Source: Chara braunii (Eukaryota > Streptophyta > Charophyceae > Charales > Characeae). From it: 22,945 nt of DNA. The notes beneath the pieces are model-generated. The model made no database searches. It was not told the origin of the DNA and saw only the letters and a list, made by a program, of their open reading frames with translations. Below are positions 7,574 through 15,992 of the stretch, one piece after another (the stretch's first letter is position 1; the number at the start of each line of letters is the position of its first letter). The stretch is taken from positions 1,005,052-1,027,996 of the forward strand of contig BFEA01000249.1 in assembly GCA_003427395.1 (NCBI GenBank), read 5' to 3'. The position numbers and the translations under genes were made by a program.

Positions 7574-9034
7574 CAGATCCTCCAGGGTCATGGGAGTGAT
7601 CCTATTTGGAATCCTATCATTGGAACACTACGAAAGAACCCTGAGATGTTTCCAGAATATCGAATGACTGATGACTTACTCTCCTTGTTGGACAAAATCG
7701 AAGAACGATTGTGTATTCCTCACCTAGAATCAATTAAGAGTTTCATCATTGGGGAATGCCATGATGCAGAAGGACACTTTGGTTTCAAGAAGACGTATGC
7801 CGATGTGCGTGAACGTTTTGAGGGGAAAGGAATGAAATAAGATGTACTAACGTATGTGCGGACTTGTCTTGTCTGTCAAAGGAACAAACCCTCACATGAG
7901 AATCTGATGGGACTGCTGAGACCGCTGCCTGCTCCAAGTGAGCCAGGTGAATCTATCTCTATTGACTTTGTGAGTCTCACTAAGAGTCGAAACGACAACA
8001 GTCAGGTAATGGTCATTGTCGATCGATTCTCTAAGTATGTCATCTTCATTCCTTTGCTTGCTGAAGCAAGAACCGAACTAGTCATTCAGAAGTTTCAAAT
8101 GCGATGGGTCTCTGAGTATGGATTTCCTAAAACCATCGTATCTGACAGAGATGTTCGGTTCACCAGTTTGCAATGGCAAAAGTTGATGAAAGTCTATGGA
8201 ACCAGGTTGACCACGTCGTCAGGCAGACATCCCGAAACGAATGGCCAAACTGAGCAAATGAATCGTCTCTGCCGACAACTTTTGCGAATGTATGTCTGTC
8301 CTGACCAGATTGATTGGGATGAGAACTTGCCTAAAATTGCTAGTGCATATAATAACAGTATACATACTGTTACAGGTAGAACGCCTAATGCACTACATAA
8401 AGGATGGAAGCCTAAGCGTCTCATTGATGCATTAACAAGGGACCAGATTCAGAGGCTACCACCAGGTACACGAGAATTCGCAGTTTTGTATGAAGAAGAC
8501 ATCAAGAAAGTGAAGGAAAACATACAGAAAGCCCAACTGCAAATGATTGAACAAGCTAATAAACATCGTTGTCCTTCACAATTCCAAGAAGGGGACTTTG
8601 TATGGGTTAAGTCTAAAGAGTTTTCCTTAGAAAAAAATGTGTCTCAGAAACTGTTACCTGTCTACTACGGGCCCTGGGAAGTTCTCAAAGTAATTGGAGG
8701 TGAAGATGGACCTTCTTACTGGATAGATATACCTCCACATCTTAGGACATACCTTGTCTTCCATGCGTCTAAGCTGCTACCTTATGTAGAAAGTGACGAT
8801 TTTCCAAATAGGCCATTTATGATTCCACCTTCTATGAACGGAGGCTACAAAGTTGAGAAAATATTAGAACATGGCTATTTCTCTACAGGTGGCAGAGGAC
8901 GACCTCAGAAGCAGTACAAGGTAAAGTTTAAGTCCCAACCCCTATCTCAATCCAGATGGTTTAGTAGGAAAAAATTGTTACCCACTGCTGCCGATATTAT
9001 TACTGCATATGAATGTGGGTTAACTGGTAATTAG
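7574..9034 (+). pseudogene. pol: Integrase with chromodomain, element 1 (nearly intact core)
   Basis: The zinc-binding head is H-x4-H (CHDAEGH, near 7760) then C-x2-C (CLVC, near 7862). A TAA near 7838-7840 sits where element 2 has Glu. The open frame 7856-9034 holds the catalytic core. Its Asp, Asp, Glu are in SIDFVSL, IVSDRD and HPETNGQTEQ. Then come the GPW-EVLKVI/VFHASKLLPY module and a divergent chromodomain (YKVEKILEHGY ... VKF ... RWFSRKKLL ... AAYE-like end). An AT-hook-like GGRGRPQK (8888-8911) lies inside the chromodomain. This is the best preserved stretch of element 1; it pastes cDNA into chromosomes and the chromodomain may steer it to chromatin. Confidence 0.9.
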
Positions 9035-9049
9035 TGATGTTTTTATGCG

Positions 9050-9078
9050 ATGGAACTTGAAAACCGGGTCGGCAGGAA
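9050..9078 (+). other. Purine-rich tract before 3' LTR, element 1
   Basis: The stretch ending GGGTCGGCAGGAA directly precedes the LTR start TGCAATAACCC. Element 2 has a matching tract (GGGCCGGCAGGAA, minus) at the same place. It probably primes plus-strand DNA synthesis, though it is not a pure polypurine run. Confidence 0.6.
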
Positions 9079-9408
9079 TGCAATAACCCATGCCATATGT
9101 CTCGTGGAACTGAGGGTCATCGAAGGGCCTACTTGGCCGCCCTCAGCGCAGGCCGAACAAGGGCAGAAAAGACCCTTCACGAATTTAGGGCCTGGGCGTG
9201 TGACAATTGACTTTTAGTCAACTGTCGGTCCACCCAACAGTCAAAGTCCAAAGGTACCTAGCCCAGGCCGTAGGTCAAGCACACACACTTGTTTGTATGC
9301 AGGTACCCAGACAGCATCAGGTCCAAGGGAGAAGTCTACAACTGTACAATCCGCGCCTTGAGATGTGAGTCAATCTGGACGACTGGGGCTTTCTCAGTGC
9401 GCCAGGCT

Positions 9409-9745
9409 ATGCTGACGTGGCGCTGCCTCTGGTCTACGTGGCATGCTAACATGGCGCTGCCTCTCGTCTACGTGGCATGCTGACGTGGCGCTGCCTCTGG
9501 TCCACGTGGCATGCTAACGTGGCGCTGCCTCTGGTCTACGTGGCATGTTGACGTGGCGCTGCCTCTGGTCTACGTGGCATGATGACGTGGCGCTGCCTCT
9601 GGTCTAAGTGGCATGCTGACGTGTTGCTGCCTCTGGTATATGCGGCGCTGTTTCCTGTCTACGTGGCATGCTGATGTGGCGCTGCCTCTGATCTATGTGG
9701 CGCTGCTCCTGGTCTATGTGGCGCTGCTACTGGTCTACATTGATG
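9409..9745 (+). repeat. 34-bp tandem array with ACGT cores
   Basis: Seven consecutive 34-bp units start at 9409, 9443, 9477, 9511, 9545, 9579 and 9613, then shorter 21-bp and 34-bp variants run to about 9745. A typical unit reads ATGCTGACGTGGC, then GCTGCCTCTGG, then TCTACGTGGC. Each thus has two ACGT-core words of the bZIP/bHLH-binding type. The array lies inside the LTR. Later units decay to ATGTGG and similar. Confidence 0.92.
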
Positions 9746-9927
9746 ATGTCGCGAATGCCACCTGTTTTGATTGCTGCTGATGTGGCATTGTCCACGCTGT
9801 CTACATGAGGTGACTAGTTGCGAGGAGGAGGAAGATCGGGATCTGTGGATGTAGGGAATCGGGTACTCACCTGAGGTTGACGTCGCCACTGAAAATCTGT
9901 TGTGTCTTCAGAGTCTTCATGAGATAA

Positions 9928-9943
9928 AGTGCCACGTGGCACT
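9928..9943. promoter_or_regulatory. Palindromic G-box in LTR
   Basis: AGTGCCACGTGGCACT is a perfect 16-bp palindrome with a CACGTG core. A 14-bp version occurs in element 2's right LTR (19602-19615) and a one-mismatch version in its left LTR (12082-12095). In plants the G-box binds bZIP and bHLH factors; use here is inferred. Confidence 0.65.
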
Positions 9944-10204
9944 ATTGTGTGTGATAAAAAATATGCTTATTATCATTGATGATGTGGAGTGGGTAGAATC
10001 CCGGAGAAGGAGAGGGATCTGAAGGGTTTATTACTGTGTGATCTCTCTTCCTCTCCTTTGTCTATTCCCCCTCCACTCTCTTCTTTTGATGGTAATAAGA
10101 TACTGTTTGAGATACCACTTCACGATTTGGAGACTATGATGCAAACAATGAGACTACTGTTGTTTGACGACTTCTGAGTACCAATCATACTGGGTTCATT
10201 TCAG

Positions 10205-10263
10205 AATGCTAATATCAGAAAATTTCAGATAAAACGAAATGCTACTATCAGAAATTTTCAGAT
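10205..10263 (+). repeat. Two-copy 33-bp repeat next to element 1's end
   Basis: The word AATGCTA-TATCAGAAA-TTTCAGAT occurs at 10205-10230 and 10238-10263 with a few mismatches. It lies just outside the LTR, in the fragment that includes the family D primer site. Confidence 0.65.
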
Positions 10264-10324
10264 ATTTGTTGCGAGAATTATTTTTTTTGCAGAGATTTGA
10301 CGAAATCCTACTTGATTTACTAGT

Positions 10325-10360
10325 AATCAATCAATCAATCAATCAGTCAATCAATCAATC
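10325..10360 (+). repeat. (AATC)n microsatellite
   Basis: About nine tetranucleotide units of AATC with one AGTC variant. Confidence 0.9.
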
Positions 10361-10403
10361 CTTCAACAATCAGTAGATCAAGCAAGCTAGCTACTTAATT
10401 GGG

Positions 10404-10427
10404 CGGATCCTCTGATTGAGAGGTCCG
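10404..10427 (-). other. Hairpin abutting the family D primer site
   Basis: CGGA and CCTCT pair with AGAGG and TCCG around a GATTG loop, with one bulged T: nine pairs. The stem overlaps the primer binding site by one base, on its downstream side in the minus-strand sense. Confidence 0.5.
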
Positions 10428-10438
10428 CTCCGATACCA
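10427..10438 (-). other. Primer binding site of orphan family D element
   Basis: On minus it reads TGGTATCGGAGC, as in element 2, three bases from the LTR end at 10442. Its internal region should run leftwards but only about 240 bases remain before element 1's LTR. Confidence 0.85.
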
Positions 10439-11103
10439 AACTGTCGCATACCATAACGGTGAACAAGAACCAACCTCTCTCACATAGTACAAGATAGCAC
10501 AGCGGAAGGCTTAAATACCAATGATCCGAACAATCACTGTTGCAATGCAGACCAGGCATACATCATCATCATTCCATGGTGTGAAGGGGCCTGGCGCTCA
10601 CACAGGTCCCAAATAATCCCTCGTCAAATGTCTGAATCCCAATGTCGAGTCTGGATCCAAATGTCGTCAAGTCCCAAAGTCACCAATCGCTCTCGCACTC
10701 GTAGTCTGCAGATACTGAGAAGTCCGGTAGCGAGAGGGTGAGGAGGAGATGGTGGATTTAGAAGAGGAAGAAGAAGAACTCTCTCTCTCTCTCTCAATCC
10801 GGTACTAACCTGGAAGGTGGCGCCTTGTTGCAAGTACATCGAAGACGAAGCTGGAGCTATGGCGCCACAGGTAAGTCTCCCTGGCCTCCGCCAACCATAT
10901 CTCTCTCTCCAATGCTACTCTAGCTCCTAATAGCGCCCAACACTGAAGACTACTGCTAACGCTACTACTACTACTACTACAACGCTCCTCCAGAGTGCTG
11001 CTGCCGAATCCTGAAGACTGCCTCCTGCCTCCTGCACGTGAAGTGCCTAGGAAGTTCCTATGAACTACCTTGTGACTGTCTGCAGCCTGTAGGGCGGGCC
11101 AGT

Positions 11104-11111
11104 CTTATATA
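11104..11111 (-). promoter_or_regulatory. TATA box of family D LTR
   Basis: On minus it reads TATATAAG in the context CACTATATAAGAC, flanked by GGCCAG words. Transcription would begin about 30 bases further left and run through R-U5 to the primer site at 10438. Confidence 0.6.
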
Positions 11112-11293
11112 GTGCTGGCCCGTCCAAGAGGCTGCTCTTGCCAATGCCGAAACATGCCAGACCCTGGCGTTGAAGTTCAAACAAGGGTTGTCTTGAAAAC
11201 AAGCCAAAAATGGCCTGTGCTAAAACCCTGGTCTGGTGCCTTAGCTTCAGGGCAGGTCGATCTTATGAGGGCTTGAAAATGGCCCTCCGTTGT

Positions 11294-11505
11294 AGGCTGG
11301 AAAGACTCAGGGCCTGGAGGGCCCTGTTTTAGGTTGAAACGACATAGGGCCTGTAGGCCCTCGTTTTCAAGCTTTCAGGCTGAAAACGACACAGGGCCTG
11401 TAGGCCCTTGTTTTCTGGCTTTTAGGCTGAAAACGACACAAGGCCTGTAGGCCCTTGTTTTCAGGCTTTTAGGCTGAGAACGCTGGTCGGGCCCTGCAGG
11501 CCCGT
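11294..11505 (+). repeat. About 47-bp tandem array in family D LTR
   Basis: Units start near 11294 (short), 11331, 11377, 11424 and 11471 (partial). Each has AGGCTGAAAACGACACAGGG-type and GGGCCTGTAGGCCC words, the latter an imperfect palindrome. It lies upstream of the TATA box in the presumed U3. Confidence 0.85.
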
Positions 11506-11526
11506 GTGGCTGCGCAATATGCCACA

Positions 11527-11814
11527 CTTATGTCCCCTGTCGTGTCTTCGGCCCCCCGACTGGCGGATCTGTCGTTTTTGTTTTTGTTTTCCCTAGCAGT
11601 TCGGTTTTTTTTTTTTAATCTTTTTCTTTCCCTTGTCTGTGTGGTGAGTCGGGCATGTGGAAACGCACGAGGAGAACACCCTGCAGAGAATGCAAGCAGT
11701 CCACTAGCTTCTTTCCTCATTGCTGTGCCGAGCCTTTCCTGAACTCGGAAGTAGCGGGTTAACAGCTGTGACTTTTTTTTTTTTTTGGCTTGGCAAGGTA
11801 CTTGTGGTTTAAAT
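11527..11814. other. Spacer, no feature recognised
   Basis: Between the family D LTR and element 2. It holds T-runs near 11608 and 11773 and no supported gene, repeat or RNA. Confidence 0.5.
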
Positions 11815-12845
11815 TGCAATGAACCCAGGTCATGAAGAAACTCGTCAACAATGCAAGTCCAGAATATCGAGCCGCTGATAATTATCAATGGTCAAAATCG
11901 TAACCAGACAGAATGAGAAGAGGTAATNAATGGTCAAAATCGTAACCAGACAGAATGAGAAGAGGTAATCATACACAGACGAAGAGGGAGGAGGGAGATT
12001 AGACAAAGGAGAGGAAGTATAATTCCCACTCCTACTTCGGGCTCCCTCCTCTATTGCCATAGTCTGAATGAGAACCTCAATGTGCCACTTGGCACGTCTA
12101 ATTAGTCCCACATCGGCGCTGGAGCAATGTCGACATGAAGACAACAGGTACGTATCTCGATCCTCCACAGTCCTGATCTCCTCCTGAAGTGACGACGAAA
12201 ACAGAATAGCAATGCCGACTACGTAGTCCCCACCATAGAACACGCGGAAGCAGCCACATCAGCCAATGATACATGTGGCAGCAGCCACATCAGCGATAAC
12301 GCATGGCAACTACCACGTCAGCATGCCAAGAAGACAGGAGCAAGCCGACCACCATGCCGGACTAGCAGCGCCTCGCCAAGTCACAATGCCAGCGTTGCAG
12401 CGTTGAGCCAGCATTGAAGTCAACGTGTGAAGTCAGCATCAACGCAAGACAAAATGAATGAATGTCAAAGCCAGGTAGTCAATGCGTATGTAGCCTCGAC
12501 GCGGGGTCTGGACCCCGGATGCCGCATCCCTTAGTCGTCCAGATCTCAATACAAGCGAGGGCCAAGATTGGTCCGAAACCGAATTCTCCCTGGCCTGGAT
12601 GTTGTCTGGGTACCTGCGCACAAACAAGTGAGTGTATCCAACCAAGGGCCTGGGCGCGGTACCTTTGACTGTACAGTTGACTTTGACCCTTGAATTTCCA
12701 TTGTGCAGCGTTTGGTCCCACAGCCACGCAGTAGCCTCAAGTTTGGGCGTGTTTCGGTCACACAGCCCAGTGCAGACCGACTCAGGTCTGCGTTGCCTAG
12801 GGCAAAGTTCTATGCCCCAGGCTACTTCTGAACAGGGTTACTGCA
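11815..12845 (-). repeat. 3' LTR of element 2
   Basis: On plus it runs TGCAATGAACCC to GTTACTGCA (TG...CA) and pairs with 19322-20394. Relative to the other copy it lacks about 15 bases near 12060 and about 25 near 12390. Its G-box palindrome has one mismatch (12082-12095). CAGGTACGT lies on the antisense strand at 12145-12153. The TATA-like word is degraded (CTACATACGC). It includes an N-joined duplication (11887-11969) that looks artefactual. Confidence 0.92.
11887..11969. repeat. 41-bp duplication joined by a single N (probable assembly artefact)
   Basis: 41 bases at 11887-11927 repeat exactly at 11929-11969 with an N between. The same structure is in the other LTR (19394-19476). This is what a scaffolder leaves when overlapping contig ends are not merged. 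Confidence 0.8.
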
Positions 12846-12877
12846 TTCCTGCCGGCCCATTTTCGAGTTCCACCGCA
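12846..12877 (-). other. Purine-rich tract before 3' LTR, element 2
   Basis: On minus it ends GGGCCGGCAGGAA directly before LTR start TGCAGTAACC and matches the tract at 9050-9078 of element 1. Probable plus-strand primer. Confidence 0.6.
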
Positions 12878-12883
12878 AAAATT

Positions 12884-14303
12884 TTAAGACTTTAACCCTC
12901 GTTCATAAGCAGCAACCATATCATGAGCAGTTTCAAGTAGTTCTCTTTTGCTAAACCATCGGTCCTCAGATGGTGCCTGGGACTTGAAACGTATTGAACT
13001 GCTTCTGAGGCCGTCCACGTGATCCCGTAGAGCAATATCCATGCTCTATGATTTTGTCTACTTCATATGTGCCGTCCATAGCTGGCGGAATCATAGAGGG
13101 TCTGCTAGGAAATTCTTTTCCTTCTACATAGGGCATTAGTTTGGATGCGTGAAAGACAGGATATGTTTTGAGATTAAGAGGAATATCAATGCGATAAGAC
13201 GGTCCCTCTGCATCTCCAATTACTTTGAGAACTTTCCAGGGTCCAAAATAGACAGGCAAAAGTTTCTGAGACACATTTTCTTCTAAGGAAAACTCTTTGG
13301 ACTTTATCCAGATGAGATCACCTTCCTTAAAGGTAGATGGTCGACGATGTTTATTTGCTTGTTCGATCATCTGGTCCTGAGCTTTCTTTAAGTTATCTTT
13401 TAACTTCTTTATGTCGTCTTGAAACAAGACTGCATACTTTCGTGTCCTTGGAGGTAACCTAAGGAACTGGTCCGACGTTAGCACATCAATGGGACGCCTA
13501 GGTTTCCATCCCTTGTGCAGTGCATTTGGTGTACGACCTGTAGCCGTGTGAACACTGTTGTTATATGCACTAGTTATTTTGGGTAAGTTCTCATCCCAAT
13601 CAATCTGATCGGGTCTCACATACATGCGCAAGAGCTGTTGGCACAATCAGTTCATCTGCTCACTTTGTCCGTTCGTTTCAGGATGTCGTCCTGACGACAT
13701 GGTCAAACGTGTACCGTATGCTTCCATCAACTTTTGCCATCGCACACTTGTGAATCTTGCATCGTGATCAGACACAATGGTTAGGGGAAACCCATACTCA
13801 GTCACCCATCGCATCTGAAACTTTTGGATCACAAGTTCAATTCGAGCTTCAGCAGGTAAGGAAATAAACATGGCATATTTAGAGAAACGATCCGCAACAA
13901 CCATTACTTGACTATTGCCGTTACGGCTCTTGGTGAGGCTCATGAAATCAATGGAGATGGACTCACCTGGTTCACTCGGAATTGGTAATGGTTTCAAGAG
14001 ATTAAGTGGATTCTCGTGTGAAGGTTTGTTTCTCTAACACACCAAACAGGTACGCACATAAGTTAGTACGTCCTCCTTTAATCCCTTCCATTCGAAACAC
14101 TCTCCAACTTCAGCGTATGTTTTCTTAAAACATAAATGTCCCTCAGTGTCATCACTGTCATGACATTCCCCAATTACTAGACTTTTAATTTCTTCTTTGT
14201 GAGGAATACACAACCGTTGCTCAGTTTGGTCAATTAAGAATAACAATCCGTCAGTCACTCGATAGTTGGGTAATTGGAATGAGTCTCGTGCAAGGATATC
14301 CAT
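12884..14303 (-). pseudogene. pol: Integrase with chromodomain, element 2 (broken)
   Basis: Pieces are 14034-14303 (zinc head), 13647-13997 (core) and 12966-13646 (C-terminal part). The head has H-x7-H (three residues longer than element 1's H-x4-H) and CLVC. The Asp-Asp-Glu residues are in SIDFMSL, IVSDHD and HPETNGQSEQ. A TAG follows CLVC where element 1 has Gln, and a TGA interrupts after EQMN where element 1 has Arg. A frameshift after RGRPQKQ breaks the chromodomain, whose end (DRWFSKRELLE, AAYERGLKS) continues in another frame to TAA 12884-12886. An AT-hook-like RGRPQK lies at about 12999-13022. Confidence 0.88.
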
Positions 14304-14312
14304 AATTGACTT

Positions 14313-14966
14313 TCAAATGGGGTCAGTAGCATATCCTTGGCGAATTCGATCTTTCAAATCCTTCCCAATATCCAAATAAGAGACAATTATGCCAAAGAAG
14401 TCACTGCATCGGGACAAAGCATTTGCAATTGCATTAAACTTTCCTTGGATAGCTTCAAGTTCAGAGTCAAAGGTGTCAATGAATGCAGACCATCTTACCA
14501 ATTTGTCAGAGAGTCTAGACCGTGTCTTTATCCACTGTAACGTCGAGTGGTCTGAGTATACAGTAAAGTGCCTCCCTAACAGGTAGTGTCTCCACGTGTC
14601 CAACGCACAGACTAAGGCATAGAATTCCCTTTCGTATGTGGAGTTGACAACCTTCTCTAATGGCAATTATGTAAACATAAACTCTATGGGCCTATAGCCC
14701 TTGCCATCATCCTGTTGGAAAACAACGCCAATCCCATAGTGACTTGCGTCAGTAGTAACAATGAAAGGCAAGGACGGGTCAACAATCTTAAGGACGGGGT
14801 AGTGAGTTAGTGTATACTTCAGTTTCCGAAAGAAAGCCTCACAGTCCTTATCCCACAACCAAATTGTTCCTTTTTTTTTTAACAATCTTCTCATTGGTGC
14901 AGCAATCAGTGAGAAGTTCCTAACAAACTTTCTGTAGTAACTAGCTAAACCAAGGAAAGATCGCAA
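14313..14966 (-). pseudogene. pol: RNase H, element 2 (broken)
   Basis: Pieces 14667-14966 and 14313-14666 carry the RT tail (FLGLASYYRKF) and then RNase H. Landmarks are TDASHYGIG with the catalytic Asp kept (14748-14750), QQDDGKGYRPIEFM, STYEREFYALVCALDTWRHY, VYSDHSTLQWI and ALSR. A stop near 14667 splits the domain. Unlike element 1 its first catalytic Asp is intact. Confidence 0.85.
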
Positions 14967-14990
14967 TTCAGTTATAGACTTAGGTTGTGG

Positions 14991-15870
14991 TCAATCTCTG
15001 CTTGCTGAAATCTTTTTCTCTTCCGGCCTTGGACCTTCTTCGTTTACTATGTGTCCTAAGTATAATACTTCAGACTTAGCAAACTCAGACTTCTTGGAGT
15101 TAATCTTGAAGTTGCCCTCACGCAACTTCCCTAGCACCAGACGAAGGTGCTTCTCATGATCTTCTAGTGTCTTGCTGTACACTAGAATATCATCAAGATA
15201 GACGATGACGAACTTATCTAGCCATTGACGAAAGATTCATAGACCTTTGAAAGGTCGCGGGGGCATTAGTCAGTCCGAAGGGCATCACCACAAACTCGTA
15301 ATGACCATACTTGGTTCGGAACGCAGTCTTATGTTGATCCGCGGGTTCCACCTCGATCTGGTGGTATCCAGACTTCAAATTAATCTTACTGAAAAACTTG
15401 CAGCCCTGCAACTGGTCTAACAAGTCGTTAATAAGTGATAGAGGTTCGACATTCTTAACAGTGACGGCATTCAACCCTCTGTAATCAATACAGAGACCGA
15501 ACTCACCTTCCTTTTTGGGCACAAATAAGACAGGGGCACCATAAGAAGAGGAGCTTGGGCGAATCCATCATTTTTCTGTTAAGTCCTGCAATTGTTTTCT
15601 CAATTCCTCAAGTTCCCTAGGAGAAATTTGATAGATAGGGCCCTTAGGAATCTTACAGCCAGAAATAATTTCAATTGTGTGCTTGATAGCACGTTCAGTT
15701 ATTCCTGTTGGTTCGGAAAATAAGTCTTTATACTCACTAAGGAGTTTTTCAATCGAAGGAGGATAAGAAGTAGTAGACTCTCTGCTCTTTTTACTAGAAC
15801 CATCATTACTTCCTGTTCCAACTTTTTCTTTGAAACCATTGAACGAAAGATTGGGTAACTCATACAACAA
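14991..15870 (-). pseudogene. pol: Reverse transcriptase, element 2 (broken)
   Basis: Pieces 15568-15870, 15214-15522 and 14991-15182 cover RT. Landmarks are [69 protein letters not shown] (intact, unlike element 1), [33 protein letters not shown] and the catalytic YLDD (15189-15200). A TGA precedes WIRP, a frameshift lies near 15225, and a TGA near 14991 replaces a Trp seen in element 1. Active-site aspartates are present. Confidence 0.88.
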
Positions 15871-15992
15871 AAAAAGAGACTAAAGTCAGACCCAGACTTA
15901 TGAAACAGTTTGATAGGTTTTAATTCAGATTGTGCGTCTCGCAATTGCACAACCTTCTCTTTGAACTTAATGTCTGGGTTGACTTTCTCGTG

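Larger units (their letters stand above)
1109..10203 (+). mobile_element. Element 1: degenerate chimeric Ty3/gypsy chromovirus-like LTR element
   Basis: The order is LTR, primer site, gag, protease, RT, RNase H, integrase, chromodomain, purine-rich tract, LTR, all on plus. That order (integrase last) defines Ty3/gypsy. The internal proteins are close to element 2 (about four residues in five identical in the integrase core, by eye). The 5' LTR, however, matches element 3's LTR family while the 3' LTR matches element 2's. A single reverse-transcription event gives identical LTRs, so a later recombination or deletion between two elements is the simplest explanation. The bases next to the two ends (TGGAC and GAATG) are not a target duplication, which fits. 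A 1657-bp DNA transposon interrupts gag. All reading frames are broken. Confidence 0.85.
9079..10203 (+). repeat. 3' LTR of element 1 (family B)
   Basis: It starts TGCAATAACCC, against TGCAGTAACCC in element 2 read on minus. Shared blocks include GCAGGTACCCAGACAGCATC, TGCCACGTGGCAC and CCTCTCCTTTGTCTA. It ends ACTGGGTTCATTTCA, against CTGGGTCCATTGCA. It carries a 34-bp tandem array (9409-9745) not seen in element 2's LTRs. On its antisense strand is CAGGTGAGT at 9865-9873. Length is about 1125 bp. The right boundary is set by alignment and may be off by a few bases. Confidence 0.75.
10442..11526 (-). repeat. Orphan 5' LTR, family D
   Basis: Read on plus it begins TGTCGCATACC right beside the primer site and probably ends GCCACA near 11526 (TGT...ACA-type ends). 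The right boundary is tentative. It is unlike LTR families B and C in overall sequence. It has a good TATA box (11104-11111, minus), a 47-bp tandem array near its upstream end, small CT and TAC repeats (10780-10796, 10963-10980), and CAGGTAAGT on the antisense (plus) strand at 10868-10876. The matching gag/pol and 3' LTR are not in the window. Confidence 0.65.

Noticed and set aside
9409-9745. CRISPR-like regular repeats
   Set aside because: Units abut without unique spacers, diverge gradually and lie in a retrotransposon LTR; it is a tandem array.
11469-11888. 139-codon minus frame
   Set aside because: It crosses the LTR boundary and T-runs, with Lys-rich low complexity and no homology to other parts.
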